A stretch of 64,000 bases of DNA from DAHUXN01 sp963729815 (GCA_963729815.1 CAVSPU010000003.1:1-64000), one strand, 5' to 3'. Numbered from the stretch's first letter, positions 38,089 to 47,333 are shown. Program-made: numbers and translations. The notes: generated from the sequence alone by a model not told the origin.

Positions 38089-38560
38089 CCTCTTCTCCTG
38101 TTCCACCCCAGAACGGACGAAGAAAACAATCACTTCTGCGCGGGTGGACTCTTGCATCTGGCACCACCCTCATTCCAGATGAAACACGCGAAGGTGAGGA
38201 AAGTTGCGGGGCCCGCGAAAGGAATGCAGCGCGACGGGTGCGTATTACATCGAAGAGAGGTTAGGGCCCGGCCGAACCTCTCGTAATGTGATGATACACT
38301 TCATCTTAGGAGGCCGTGGGAAGACTAGGAGGATCGCAATTCGCGGATTGAGAACCGTCTTCTTGATTTCCGTCGCCGCAATTGCTGAATGGCTGGGCTA
38401 GCAGCCGAACCGACTCGCGTGGCAAATCCGAGGGCGTCCACGAAACGCAAGAAACATTCGCGCGAAGAACATCATGTCGAGATTGCGCCCCACGAGCAGA
38501 GCAAATAGGCCTCGTCTGCCCCGGTGCCCGCACTCATTCGCGGTATGCTAGAATCGCCGC
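38089..38560. other. 472-base divergent intergenic region
   Basis: No convincing gene was seen. It holds a hairpin with 8-base arms GAGAGGTT/AACCTCTC and a 12-base GC-rich loop (38255-38282), not followed by T. Promoters for the lipoprotein and methyltransferase genes should be here, but none is close to consensus. Confidence 0.4.
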
Positions 38561-39172
38561 GTGATTGTAAATTTTGGATGCGGCGCAAACCCCGCACCTC
38601 GAGTCCCCGGCTACATCAACGTCGACGGAAGTTTAACAGTGCTTCTGGCGCGATTACCTCTGCCTGCCGCTGCTTTCGGGTCTCGCGCGGGTTTCGTTCG
38701 AGTGCTTCGCGCAAATCGCATCCGGTACGGAACCGTGAGCCGATTGACATTTCCGGAAAGCTTCCTGGATGGGTTCTATGCCTCACACGTCCTGGAGCAT
38801 CTGTCGAAACACGATTGCGAAGACCTTCTGTTGCGCGTGCACAAGTGGCTGAAACCCTCCGGCGTTCTACGCGTCGTTCTTCCCGATTTGAGGCGGTCCG
38901 CCAAGGCCTACGTTGGCGGGGTGGTGGACGCATCTCAATTCATCGCTGCAACATATCTCGCGCGGGACGGTTTGAAGTGGTGGGAGTTGTTCTTAGGCCA
39001 CTCCCAGCATCGTTGGATGTATGACGCTGCATCGTTCTCCAAATTGCTCGCAGATTTGCGCTTTCGCGAAATCCAGGAATGTGAAATGAACCAGGGCTCT
39101 TTGCCGGCCCTAAGCTGCTTGGACATCCCTTCCCGCCGGGCGGAATCCTTCTATATCGAAGCCAGGAAATAG
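38561..39172 (+). CDS. SAM-dependent methyltransferase (class I)
   Basis: The product has 203 residues with a GTG start. The SAM-binding motif is VNFGCGANPAPRVPGYINVD, with SRLTFPESFLDGFYASHVLEHL for the mid-domain and GVLRVVLPDLRRSAKAY after it. This arrangement is that of small methyltransferases often found with glycan synthesis genes. The substrate is unknown. An in-frame TTG or later start would remove the SAM motif, so the early GTG is right. Confidence 0.82.
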   Translation: MIVNFGCGANPAPRVPGYINVDGSLTVLLARLPLPAAAFGSRAGFVRVLRANRIRYGTVSRLTFPESFLDGFYASHVLEHLSKHDCEDLLLRVHKWLKPSGVLRVVLPDLRRSAKAYVGGVVDASQFIAATYLARDGLKWWELFLGHSQHRWMYDAASFSKLLADLRFREIQECEMNQGSLPALSCLDIPSRRAESFYIEARK

Positions 39173-39184
39173 AAATCGTGGGCA

Positions 39185-39466
39185 TTACGTGGATTTGGCG
39201 CGCATCTCGGGCGGTCTGAAAGTGGCATTCATGAGCGCATGCAGTCCACGAAACGAATTTTCTCGAAGACGCCCAAAGATTGCGCTTGGATTCAAAACCC
39301 GCACCCAGCGAACCCTCCCTGCGAACGCGACATACTGATCGCTCCGGAAACGAAGATCGACTTCTCGCTTCAACAGGCTCTGGAAATAACTCATCTGCCA
39401 GTTGGCAACCCGCAATAGCGCGCGCTTGCGCTTCGCTCTCAGGCGCAAATCGAGTGGCCTTGCCAT
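39185..39466 (-). CDS. possible small basic protein
   Basis: This 93-codon ATG frame fills the 352-base gap between two convergent genes. The product is Arg-rich (ANWQMSYFQSLLKREVDLRF, then YVAFAGRVRWVRVLNPS). Only a weak GGA lies before the start. No family was recognised; it may be a gene, a fragment or chance. Confidence 0.3.
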   Translation of the reverse strand: MARPLDLRLRAKRKRALLRVANWQMSYFQSLLKREVDLRFRSDQYVAFAGRVRWVRVLNPSAIFGRLRENSFRGLHALMNATFRPPEMRAKST

Positions 39467-39524
39467 GAGCGGTCCATTCCCTTACGATGACGGATTAAGT
39501 TTCCATCAACCATGCCAGGAATGT

Positions 39525-40511
39525 TTACAGCGGTGCGAGCTGCGAATGCTCGCGGCAGAATTCCACGATGCGCGCCTCAGCCCAAAATCTTTCCGGGCCT
39601 CTTCTGCGAGAGATAAATCCGCAATGACCGCCATGCTGGGGGCCTTCGACCACGATGCGGGGGTTGCCGCGCCAGTTTCCATCCTCGAAGGAACGGAACG
39701 GGATCATCGGATCGTCCTGCGCCGCGAGAAGCAGAGCCGGCACGTGAATGTCCGGCAGGAATTGCAGGGCGCTCGACCGCGCATAGTAATCGTCCGCGTC
39801 GCGGAAACCGCAGAACTTCGCGGTGACTTCGTCGTCGAATTGCCTGACGCTGTCGATTTTCTCGAGCCCGTTAAGCGGATAGAGACTGGGGAAAAGCTCC
39901 GATTTCCATCGCATCCGGCGTTTCAGGTGGCGAACGAAATGCCGCTCGTAAATGCGATTCTGCAGCTTGCCGATGGCGTCCGCGCACGCAGCAAGGTCGC
40001 AGCACGGGCAGACGCCCACCACGGCTCGCAACTGCGGCGGCGGGGCGGCCGCGAATTCGCCCGCCATTTTCAAGACGAGATTGCCACCCATGGAAAATCC
40101 GGCGGCGAAAATCTCCGGCAAGCCGTCCTCCTCAATCAGGCTGTGGATCACGGCGCGGATATCAACACTAAGGCCGGAATTGTAAAGAGTCGGAGTCAGC
40201 TCCTCCGTGCCGCCACAATTGCGCTGGTTCAGGCGCAGAACGTTGAATCCGGCTCCAAAGGCCTTATCGGCCGAGCCGAGCATGTAGCCGGAGTCGCTCG
40301 ATCCCTCAAGACCGTGCAAGAGCACGAGAGTGGGATGCCGGCTGGGTTCGCGCTGCCAATGGCAGTCCGCGCGGACACGAGTGCTGGGCTCCGTTTCGAA
40401 GAAACGCGGCTCGGCGGGATTGAGAAAGTGCAATCGCCGCGGCCAGAAGGCCGCGGCGATCGTCATGCAATGAGGATTCCTCAGGAAGAGTGGAGGCTCG
40501 AATTCCCGCAT
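39525..40511 (-). CDS. alpha/beta hydrolase, YheT type
   Basis: The product has 328 residues. An alpha/beta-hydrolase fold with LVLLHGLEGSSDSGYM (oxyanion region), nucleophile Ser140 in AAGFSMGGNL, acid in LLLAAQDDPMIP (about 267) and His in QHGGHCGF (about 295). The N-terminal NPHCMTIAAAFWPR is characteristic of the YheT/ABHD1 branch. The natural substrate is not established for bacterial members. Confidence 0.88.
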   Translation of the reverse strand: MREFEPPLFLRNPHCMTIAAAFWPRRLHFLNPAEPRFFETEPSTRVRADCHWQREPSRHPTLVLLHGLEGSSDSGYMLGSADKAFGAGFNVLRLNQRNCGGTEELTPTLYNSGLSVDIRAVIHSLIEEDGLPEIFAAGFSMGGNLVLKMAGEFAAAPPPQLRAVVGVCPCCDLAACADAIGKLQNRIYERHFVRHLKRRMRWKSELFPSLYPLNGLEKIDSVRQFDDEVTAKFCGFRDADDYYARSSALQFLPDIHVPALLLAAQDDPMIPFRSFEDGNWRGNPRIVVEGPQHGGHCGFISRRRGPERFWAEARIVEFCREHSQLAPL

Positions 40512-40568
40512 CTCATTCTACCTTACGTCACGGGAGCCACGCGCGCAAGCAGCACGCCAGCAGCGAAC

Positions 40569-40597
40569 TTGACCTCAGGTGGCCCGGCGCATAGAAT
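40569..40597 (+). promoter_or_regulatory. guaB: guaB promoter
   Basis: TTGACC (40569-40574), a 17-base spacer and TAGAAT (40592-40597) give a good sigma70-type promoter about 130 bases before guaB. Confidence 0.7.
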
Positions 40598-40644
40598 AGT
40601 TGATCCACCGATGAAGGATTTTTCTAACAGGGTAATTATATTCG

Positions 40645-40678
40645 AGCCCAGCGAACCCAGCTGGGCTTTGGCGTTTTT
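40645..40678 (+). terminator. possible attenuator hairpin in the guaB leader
   Basis: Perfect 8-base arms AGCCCAGC/GCTGGGCT enclose GAACCCA and are followed after 6 bases by TTTTT. It lies between the guaB promoter and the guaB start, so it would end leader transcripts early. The gap before the T-run makes it a weak terminator. No known riboswitch consensus was recognised upstream. Confidence 0.4.
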
Positions 40679-40726
40679 AATCTCCGAAAAATCATCCAGC
40701 AAATCCATGAACAGAGGATTTATCGA

Positions 40727-42190
40727 ATGACTCTTGATGGCCGCATTTCCGAAGGATTGACGTTCGACGATGTCTTGCTGAAGCCCGGAAAATCATCCGT
40801 CCTGCCGACGGCGACGGATACGCGCACATGCCTCTCGCGCAAGCTTGCGCTGAATATCCCGATTGTCGCCGCGGCGATGGATACAGTCACCGAATCGCGT
40901 CTGGCAATCGCCCTGGCGCGCCAGGGAGGGTTCGGCTTTGTCCATCGCAACATGACGATTGACCGCCAAGCGGAGGAAATCGACCGCGTGAAGCGCTCGG
41001 AAAGCGGAATGATCGTTGACCCGGTGACGATCGCGCCCGAGCTTTCGCTGCGGCATGCGCTCGACATCATGAACAAGTACAAAGTCTCCGGCCTGCCCGT
41101 GACGCGCGGGACGAGGCTGGTCGGCATTTTGACCAACCGCGATTTGCGATTCGAGCGCAACCTCGATCAGCCGGTCGACCGCGTGATGACCAAAGAGCAT
41201 CTCGTCACCGTGCCAGTGGGCACGACTCTGGAAGAAGCGGAGCGGCTGCTGCAAAGGCATCGGATTGAAAAGCTGCTCGTGGTGGACAAGGATTTCAACC
41301 TCAAAGGATTGATTACCGTCAAAGACATTCAAAAGAAACTCGAATACCCGAGCGCCGCAAAGGACGAGCACGGAAGGCTGCGCGTAGGCGCGGCGATTGG
41401 CGCGACGGGAGATTTTCTCGATCGCGCCATCGAACTGGCGAAAGCGAGCGCGGACGCTCTGGCCATAGATACGGCGCACGGGCATTCCGAGCGTGTGATG
41501 GACGCCATCAAACAAGTAAAGCACCGCCTGCCCGATATGCAACTCGTCGCCGGAAACGTGGCCACGGAAGAAGGCGCGCGCGATTTGATCGCGTTGGGCG
41601 TCGACGGGATCAAGGTGGGCGTCGGCCCCGGATCCATTTGCACCACGCGCGTCGTAACCGGCGCGGGCGTGCCGCAGATCACGGCCATTCTCGATGCCTC
41701 ACGAGCGGCGCGCGGCACGGGCGTGCCTGTGATCGCAGATGGCGGAGTCAAATTTTCCGGCGACATCACCAAGGCCATTGCCGCAGGCGCTTCGGCGGTG
41801 ATGATCGGCGGACTCTTCGCTGGCACGGAGGAAGCGCCCGGCGAAACGATTCTTTATCAGGGGCGCACGTACAAATCGTACCGGGGGATGGGCTCCCTGG
41901 GCGCGATGGAGGCGGGATCCGCGGATCGTTACGCGCAGGAAGGCGCGGAACGCGGCAAATCCGTGCCGGAAGGCATTGAGGGGCAGGTGCCATATAAAGG
42001 GCCGCTCTCCGGCCTCGTGGAACAGCTCGTCGGCGGCTTGCGCAGCGGCATGGGCTACTGCGGCGTCGGCAATCTTCGCGAGCTGCAGGAAAACTCCCGC
42101 TTCATACGCATTACGTCGGCTGGCCTGCGCGAAAGCCACGTCCATGACGTCATCATTACGCGCGAAGCTCCCAATTACCGGCTCGAATAG
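40727..42190 (+). CDS. guaB: inosine-5'-monophosphate dehydrogenase
   Basis: The product has 487 residues; it oxidises IMP to XMP, the committed step of GMP synthesis. The TIM barrel (LTFDDVLLKPGKSSVLP at the start) is interrupted by a pair of CBS domains (about 95-205). The catalytic loop GPGSICTTRVVTGAG has Cys305, and the flap region has SYRGMGSLGAMEAGSADRY. GAGG lies 9 bases before the ATG. It is convergent with rplQ across a bidirectional terminator. Confidence 0.98.
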   Translation: MTLDGRISEGLTFDDVLLKPGKSSVLPTATDTRTCLSRKLALNIPIVAAAMDTVTESRLAIALARQGGFGFVHRNMTIDRQAEEIDRVKRSESGMIVDPVTIAPELSLRHALDIMNKYKVSGLPVTRGTRLVGILTNRDLRFERNLDQPVDRVMTKEHLVTVPVGTTLEEAERLLQRHRIEKLLVVDKDFNLKGLITVKDIQKKLEYPSAAKDEHGRLRVGAAIGATGDFLDRAIELAKASADALAIDTAHGHSERVMDAIKQVKHRLPDMQLVAGNVATEEGARDLIALGVDGIKVGVGPGSICTTRVVTGAGVPQITAILDASRAARGTGVPVIADGGVKFSGDITKAIAAGASAVMIGGLFAGTEEAPGETILYQGRTYKSYRGMGSLGAMEAGSADRYAQEGAERGKSVPEGIEGQVPYKGPLSGLVEQLVGGLRSGMGYCGVGNLRELQENSRFIRITSAGLRESHVHDVIITREAPNYRLE

Positions 42191-42256
42191 GCGGCATCGA
42201 AAAACACGGGCGACGGCCTACCAAGCGTCTGCTGCACAAGCGCCAACAAAAACGAA

Positions 42257-42286
42257 AAGCCCGCCGCGAGGATCCGGGGCGGGCTT
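42257..42286. terminator. bidirectional terminator between guaB and rplQ
   Basis: Nine-base arms AAGCCCGCC/GGCGGGCTT with a 12-base loop lie between the two convergent stop codons. On the minus strand TTCGTTTTTGTT follows, ending the ribosomal superoperon; on the plus strand TCATTCGTTTT follows, ending guaB. Confidence 0.85.
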
Positions 42287-42312
42287 CATTCGTTTTCGGA
42301 GTTGGATGCGAT

Positions 42313-42759
42313 TTAGCTGGGAGCCTTGGCCGTTTCCTTTTCCTCCGCCTCCGGCGCTTCCTGGGCCTTCTCACGTTTGGCTTTCTTGTCTTTCTTCTTC
42401 AGTTCGGAGCCAACGAGCTCGAGAATCGCGAGCTCGGCGCCATCACCGATCCGCCATCCGGCCCGAACGATCCGCGTGTAACCGCCCGCGCGGTCGGAGA
42501 AGCGCGGAGCAATCTCGGCGAAGAGTTTCCGCGTGGCATCCGGTGTTTGGAGAAACGCGGCAGCTTGACGCCGGGTGTGAAGCGTGTCGCGCTTGCCCAG
42601 CGTGATCATGTGCTCGACGAGCGGACGAGCGGCGCGCGCCCGCGCGATCGTGGTCGTGATACGCTCGCGTTCGATGACGTTCGTCACCAGATTGCGCAGC
42701 ACGGCCCGGCGGTGGGCCGGTTGTTTCCCGAGTTTGCTTCCAGCTACAAGGTGTCGCAT
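42313..42759 (-). CDS. rplQ: 50S ribosomal protein L17
   Basis: The product has 148 residues. The L17 core (MRHLVAGSKLGKQPAHRRAV, then LVTNVIERERITTTIARARA) is followed by a Lys/Glu/Ala-rich tail of about 35 residues that is absent from the shortest homologues. Last gene of the superoperon, 13 bases after rpoA. Confidence 0.97.
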   Translation of the reverse strand: MRHLVAGSKLGKQPAHRRAVLRNLVTNVIERERITTTIARARAARPLVEHMITLGKRDTLHTRRQAAAFLQTPDATRKLFAEIAPRFSDRAGGYTRIVRAGWRIGDGAELAILELVGSELKKKDKKAKREKAQEAPEAEEKETAKAPS

Positions 42760-42772
42760 TCGAGTCGTGTCC

Positions 42773-43801
42773 TTAGAAAGCGGTCGTTTCTTCCGGCGCC
42801 GGCGGAGCGGTCTGGCTCGGTAGCGGCGGCCAGATGATGCGGCCGTGCTCGTCGAACTTCATGCCGAGCGAGAGGCCCATCTTCTGGAGTATATCTTTGA
42901 TTTCGTTCAGAGACTTGCGTCCGAAATTTTTTGTCTTGAGCATTTCGGCTTCGGTCTTCTGCACGAGTTCGCGGAGACTCTGGATGTTCGCGTTCTTCAG
43001 GCAGTTGTACGAGCGAACCGAGAGCTCGAGTTCCTCAACCGAGCGGTCCAGATGCTCGAGGCGAGGATCGCTGAAGTTCTCCACCACTTCCTCGGGAAGC
43101 TCGGGCTGCTCCTCGAAATTGATAAAGATGCTCATGTGGTCCTTGATGAGCTTCGATGCGAACCCGATGGAATCCTGCGGCGTGATGGCGCCATTGGTCC
43201 AAACTTCGAGTGTCAGTTTTTCGTAGTCAGTCATTTGGCCGAGCCGTGCCGCTTCGACCGCGTAATTCACCTTGCGCACGGGTGAGTGCACCGAGTCGAT
43301 CGGGATGTAACCAATGGGCAAATCCTCGTCGAAGTTGCGGTCGGCCGCAACGTATCCGCGGCCGTTCTTGACGCGAATTTCCATTTCCAGCTTTCCGCCT
43401 TCGCTGACGGTGGCCAGATAAACGTTCTTGTCCAGCACGGCGATGTCGGCGTCCTCTTCGATTTTCGCCGACGTGACCGGGCCGGGCGTATCAACGACCA
43501 GAGTGATCGTCTTCGCCTGATCCGAGTTCAATTTCAACGGCACCTGCTTCAAATTGAGAATAATGTCCGTGGCATCCTCGACAACGCCTGGAATCGGCGA
43601 GAATTCGTGCAGGACGCCCTCGATTTTGACGGCCGTGATCGCCGCACCCTCGATCGAACTCAAAAGCGCGCGGCGCAGCGAGTTTCCAACCGTCGTACCC
43701 CAACCGCGTTCAAACGGCTGCGCGGAAAACTTTCCGTACTTATCCGTCAGCGACTCAAGTTCCGCCGCCAAACGCTTCGGCTTCTGAAACCCTTTCCACA
43801 T
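42773..43801 (-). CDS. rpoA: RNA polymerase alpha subunit
   Basis: The product has 342 residues. The N-terminal dimerisation domain (AQPFERGWGTTVGNSLRRAL) is joined by an acidic linker to the C-terminal helix-hairpin domain (ELSVRSYNCLKNANIQSLRE through SLNEIKDILQKMGLSLGM), which contacts UP elements and activators. Length is slightly over the E. coli subunit. It sits between rpsD and rplQ as in other bacteria. Confidence 0.98.
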   Translation of the reverse strand: MWKGFQKPKRLAAELESLTDKYGKFSAQPFERGWGTTVGNSLRRALLSSIEGAAITAVKIEGVLHEFSPIPGVVEDATDIILNLKQVPLKLNSDQAKTITLVVDTPGPVTSAKIEEDADIAVLDKNVYLATVSEGGKLEMEIRVKNGRGYVAADRNFDEDLPIGYIPIDSVHSPVRKVNYAVEAARLGQMTDYEKLTLEVWTNGAITPQDSIGFASKLIKDHMSIFINFEEQPELPEEVVENFSDPRLEHLDRSVEELELSVRSYNCLKNANIQSLRELVQKTEAEMLKTKNFGRKSLNEIKDILQKMGLSLGMKFDEHGRIIWPPLPSQTAPPAPEETTAF

Positions 43802-43866
43802 TGTCTCTTTCCTCCCGGCCCGCTACACGCAGGCCTCAACCAAAAAATCTTTCCGGCGCGCCCCGC

Positions 43867-44499
43867 TTACTTGGAATACAGCTCGACGATGAGCTGCTCG
43901 TTCATCGCCGGAGTCTGCACGTCTTCGCGGCGCGGCATAGCCAGCACGCGCGCCTTGAAATTCTCACGGTCGATTTCGAGCCACGGCGCGGAGTTCTGGT
44001 TCTGTGCCAGATTGCGCGCTTCGAGCACCATGGCGTTCTGGTGCATCTTCTCTCGGATGGTAATGTCGTCGCCGACCTTCACCAGATAATTCGGGATATT
44101 CACTTTGCGGCCACCCACGCGCACGTGCCCATGGGAAACAAGCTGTCGCGCCTGTGAACGCGAGCTTGCCAGGCCCGCGCGGTACATGACGTTGTCCAGC
44201 CGCCGTTCGAGCATCACCATCAGATTCGAGCCTGTCGGACCCTGCGCCCGCGCCGCCTTCTGGTAATAGTGGCGGAACTGCCGCTCGAGCAAACCGTAGG
44301 TGCGCTTCATCTTCTGCTTTTCGCGCAGCTGCACGCCATAGCCAACCATCTTAGGCCGGCGCGCCTGGCCATGCTGGCCAGGAACAAAATTGCGCTTTTC
44401 GATGGCGCACTTTTCCGTAAAACACCGGAGGCCTTTGAGGAAGAGTTTCATCCCTTCCCTGCGGCACAGCCGGCAAACCGCTTCACGATGTCTTGCCAA
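43867..44499 (-). CDS. rpsD: 30S ribosomal protein S4 (zinc-binding form)
   Basis: The product has 210 residues. The N-terminus keeps four Cys (Cys9, 12, 26, 31 in VCRLCRREG and RCFTEKC), the zinc-binding form of S4. The S4 RNA-binding domain has LDNVMYRAGLASSRSQARQL. It starts 16S assembly, and its homologues repress the alpha operon in which it lies. Confidence 0.98.
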   Translation of the reverse strand: MARHREAVCRLCRREGMKLFLKGLRCFTEKCAIEKRNFVPGQHGQARRPKMVGYGVQLREKQKMKRTYGLLERQFRHYYQKAARAQGPTGSNLMVMLERRLDNVMYRAGLASSRSQARQLVSHGHVRVGGRKVNIPNYLVKVGDDITIREKMHQNAMVLEARNLAQNQNSAPWLEIDRENFKARVLAMPRREDVQTPAMNEQLIVELYSK

Positions 44500-44533
44500 T
44501 TCTGCTTCTCCTTTGCTCTCGCCTCAAAGCCAA

Positions 44534-44986
44534 TCAGACGCGCCGGCGCTTTGGCGGCCGGCAGCCATTGTGTGGCACGGGTGTGACGTCTTTAATCAAT
44601 CGAATATGCAAACCGGCCGCAGCCAGCGCTCGTACTGCGGATTCGCGTCCCGCGCCCGGGCCCTTCACGCGCACTTCGATCGACTTCATCCCATATTGAT
44701 CGCGCGCGACACCCGCTGCATTCATGGCCGCTTGCTGCGCGGCGTAGGGCGTGCCCTTGCGTGATCCCTTGAACCCCACCGAGCCAGCCGAAGCCCAGCT
44801 CACCACGCGGCCATCCGGATCGCTGAGCGTGATGATCGTGTTGTTGAACGTGGCTTGCACGTAAGCCAGTCCCTGAGGCACGACGCGCTTCTCTCTTTTC
44901 TTGCGGAATTCCTTCTTCCGTTTCGAGGGCTTGCCCGCCGCCGATCCCGGTGCGCCACCTTCTTGCTGCTGCGGTTCCTTTGCCAC
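44534..44986 (-). CDS. rpsK: 30S ribosomal protein S11
   Basis: The product has 150 residues. The core QATFNNTIITLSDPDGRVVS and GPGAGRESAVRALAAAGL is typical. An N-terminal extension of about 30 residues, Gln/Gly/Lys-rich (KEPQQQEGGAPGSAAGKPSK), precedes it. It lies between rpsM and rpsD. Confidence 0.97.
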   Translation of the reverse strand: MAKEPQQQEGGAPGSAAGKPSKRKKEFRKKREKRVVPQGLAYVQATFNNTIITLSDPDGRVVSWASAGSVGFKGSRKGTPYAAQQAAMNAAGVARDQYGMKSIEVRVKGPGAGRESAVRALAAAGLHIRLIKDVTPVPHNGCRPPKRRRV

Positions 44987-45010
44987 GAGTGCTATTCTCC
45001 TTCGGCCGCG

Positions 45011-45397
45011 CTACTTGCGGGCCGCAACTTTCTTCTTGGCTGCAACGGCGCCCTTCCGCGGCCCCTTGCGCGTGCGTGCATTCGTATGCGTGCGCTGGCC
45101 GCGAACCGGCAAATTGCGCCGGTGACGCAAGCCGCGGTAGCACTGAATTTCAATCAGCCGGCGGATATTCATCTGCATCTCTTTGCGCAGATCACCTTCG
45201 ACGCGACCTTCCGATTCGATGGCCTGGCGGACACGATTGACTTCATCTTCGCTCAGGTCCTTAATCTTCTTGAAATCGTCCACGTTGGCCTTGGCGCAGA
45301 GCGTCTTCGCGCGCGCCTGACCGATCCCATAGATCGCTGTGAGGCCGATCCAAAGACGTTTATTGGGCCCCAACTCCACGCCCGCAATACGTGCCAT
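45011..45397 (-). CDS. rpsM: 30S ribosomal protein S13
   Basis: The product has 128 residues. MARIAGVELGPNKRLWIGLT opens the protein, and YRGLRHRRNLPVRGQRTHTN is the conserved 16S and tRNA contact region, followed by a Lys/Ala-rich tail. It is located after rpmJ, as in the alpha operon of most bacteria. Confidence 0.98.
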   Translation of the reverse strand: MARIAGVELGPNKRLWIGLTAIYGIGQARAKTLCAKANVDDFKKIKDLSEDEVNRVRQAIESEGRVEGDLRKEMQMNIRRLIEIQCYRGLRHRRNLPVRGQRTHTNARTRKGPRKGAVAAKKKVAARK

Positions 45398-45421
45398 TTT
45401 CTTTCCTCCCTAAACCCAGAA

Positions 45422-45535
45422 CTAGCCCTGGCGCTGGCGATGCTTCGGATTGCTGCAAACCACGCGAACCACGCCGCGCCGGTGGACAATCTTGCACTTC
45501 ATGCAAATCTTCTTGACTGACGCTCGAACCTTCAT
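45422..45535 (-). CDS. rpmJ: 50S ribosomal protein L36 (zinc-binding form)
   Basis: A 37-residue frame starts MKVRASVKKICMKCKIVHRR and ends NPKHRQRQG. The zinc ligands Cys11, Cys14, Cys27 and His32 are present. It lies between infA and rpsM, the standard position for this gene. Confidence 0.97.
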   Translation of the reverse strand: MKVRASVKKICMKCKIVHRRGVVRVVCSNPKHRQRQG

Positions 45536-45562
45536 TTCTGGCTCCCTGCTCCCGCTGCGCCG

Positions 45563-45826
45563 CTACTTGTAGCGATAAACGATGCGGCCGCGGGTCAAAT
45601 CGTACGGCGAAAGCTCGACGGCAACTTTGTCGCCGGGCAAAATCCGGATGAAATTCTTGCGCATCTTCCCGGAAATGTGCGCGAGCACCTGATGCTTGTT
45701 CTCGAGCTCGACGCGGAACATCGCGTTCGGCAACGGTTCAATCACCGTGGCCATCACTTCAATGGCGTCCTCTTTCGGATTTCCCGAGTCCGCCTTCTTC
45801 GTATCGTCGTGAGGCCTCTTTGCCAT
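45563..45826 (-). CDS. infA: translation initiation factor IF-1
   Basis: The product has 87 residues; the OB fold reads EVMATVIEPLPNAMFRVELE through GDKVAVELSPYDLTRGRIVY. A charged N-terminal extension of about 15 residues (RPHDDTKKADSGNPKED) makes it longer than the usual 72. It blocks the A site during initiation. Confidence 0.97.
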   Translation of the reverse strand: MAKRPHDDTKKADSGNPKEDAIEVMATVIEPLPNAMFRVELENKHQVLAHISGKMRKNFIRILPGDKVAVELSPYDLTRGRIVYRYK

Positions 45827-45864
45827 GCGCTCCTATGCGACCGCAGTCAACGCCAAATTCCGAT

Positions 45865-46638
45865 CTACCAAACCGGTCCCGCGGCTTCGCGCGGACGTGT
45901 CAAAATCCACGGGCCGTTTTCCGTGACGGCCACCGTGTGCTCAAAATGGGCCGAATCGCTGCCATCGCTCGTGACGGCGGTCCACTGGTCTTCCAGCACG
46001 CGGACATCCGGGCTCCCCGCATTCACCATTGGCTCGATGGCCAGGACCATGCCCTTCTGCAGTTTCGGCCCGTGCCCTGGCTCGCCGTAATTTGGGAGCT
46101 GAAGATCCTCGTGCATCTTCGTTCCAATACTGTGGCCGACGAATTCCCGGACGACCGAAAGGCCGTTCTGCTCCACATACTGCTGCACGGCGGCGGAAAT
46201 ATCCGTCAACCGGTTGCCTGGCCTCACCTGATCGATTCCGCGCTCGAGCGCCTCGCGCGTCACGCGCAGAAGCTTCTCGCGGGCCGGTTCGATCTTGCCC
46301 ACGGGAACGGTCAGCGCCGCGTCGCCGAAATAGCTGTCGAGCTCGACCCCGAAATCCATGGAGAGAATGTCTCCCTCTTTCACCGAACGTTTCGCCGAAG
46401 GAATCCCATGCACGACCTCGTTATTGATCGAGGTGCACAGCGACTTCGGGTAACCGTGATAACCCTTGAATGCAGGACGCGCGCCATGTTCCTTTGCATA
46501 CTCTTCGGCGAATTCGTCGAGCTCCATCGTTGTCACTCCCGGGCGAACCATTTGGCGCAATTCCGTCAAGGCGCCCCAGACGATCATGCCGGCGCGATGC
46601 ATGGTCTCCAGTTCCGTTTCCGACCGGCAAATAATCAT
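45865..46638 (-). CDS. map: methionine aminopeptidase, type I
   Basis: The product has 257 residues and removes the initiator Met. Metal ligands and catalytic His are in place: His77, Asp95, Asp106, His169 (FVGHSIGTKMHED), Glu202 (AIEPM) and Glu233 (HFEHTVAVTE). It overlaps adk by 4 bases, so translation is coupled. Confidence 0.97.
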   Translation of the reverse strand: MIICRSETELETMHRAGMIVWGALTELRQMVRPGVTTMELDEFAEEYAKEHGARPAFKGYHGYPKSLCTSINNEVVHGIPSAKRSVKEGDILSMDFGVELDSYFGDAALTVPVGKIEPAREKLLRVTREALERGIDQVRPGNRLTDISAAVQQYVEQNGLSVVREFVGHSIGTKMHEDLQLPNYGEPGHGPKLQKGMVLAIEPMVNAGSPDVRVLEDQWTAVTSDGSDSAHFEHTVAVTENGPWILTRPREAAGPVW

Positions 46639-47333
46639 GCACGGCCCTCGAGATTCGCCAGCGCGCCGAACACAGACGCCGTCACGGTGTCCAGGCTCGC
46701 CACACCGTCAATCTCCTCCAAAACGCCGCGCGAGCGATAATACCCAACCAGCGCCTTGGTCTGCCGCTCGTACTCCGCCAGCCGTTCCCGAACCACTTCC
46801 GGCCGATCGTCCGCGCGCTGAATCAGCTCCCCGCCGTCGACGTCACAGCGGCCTTCCACCTTCGGCGGATGTTCATAAATGTTGTAAATCTCGCCGCCAG
46901 TCTTGCATGTTCGCCGGCCCGCCAGTCGGCGCGTCAAAATATCGTCCGCGACGTTGAAATAAATCACTGCCGGAGATCCGAGCCTGTGCTTTTCGAGGAT
47001 TCCATCCAGCGCCTCGGCTTGCGCTAAGGTTCTCGGAAATCCGTCGAAAACGAAACCGTTCCTGCAATCGGGCCGCGCGATGCGTTCCTCAACCATCCGC
47101 TGCACGAGGGCATCCGACACCAGATCGCCCTTCTCCATCACCGGCTTGGCCAGGAGCCCCAATTCCGTGCCCCGGCTTATGTTCTCACGCAGCATGTCGC
47201 CCGTGGAAAGATGCGGCACGCCAAACTGCGCCGCCACGAGTCTGGCCTGCGTGCCTTTGCCAGCGCCCGGCGGCCCCAGAAAAATCACAGCGCGAGCCAG
47301 CGTCTTCCCTGCCGTCGGCAGCGTCACGATCAA
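46635..47333 (-). CDS. adk: adenylate kinase
   Basis: The product has 232 residues. P-loop FLGPPGAGKGTQA (18-30), the AMP-binding region LSTGDMLRENISRGTELG and FDGFPRTLAQAEAL, and a long LID are seen. The TTG start overlaps secY by 4 bases; a slightly later start is possible, as the first 14 residues are atypical. The order secY-adk-map-infA is the common bacterial one. Confidence 0.97.
   Translation of the reverse strand: MIVTLPTAGKTLARAVIFLGPPGAGKGTQARLVAAQFGVPHLSTGDMLRENISRGTELGLLAKPVMEKGDLVSDALVQRMVEERIARPDCRNGFVFDGFPRTLAQAEALDGILEKHRLGSPAVIYFNVADDILTRRLAGRRTCKTGGEIYNIYEHPPKVEGRCDVDGGELIQRADDRPEVVRERLAEYERQTKALVGYYRSRGVLEEIDGVASLDTVTASVFGALANLEGRA

Noticed and set aside
38204..38401. 65-codon plus-strand frame in the divergent gap
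   Set aside because: It contains the 8-bp hairpin and has no good ribosome-binding site or protein pattern.
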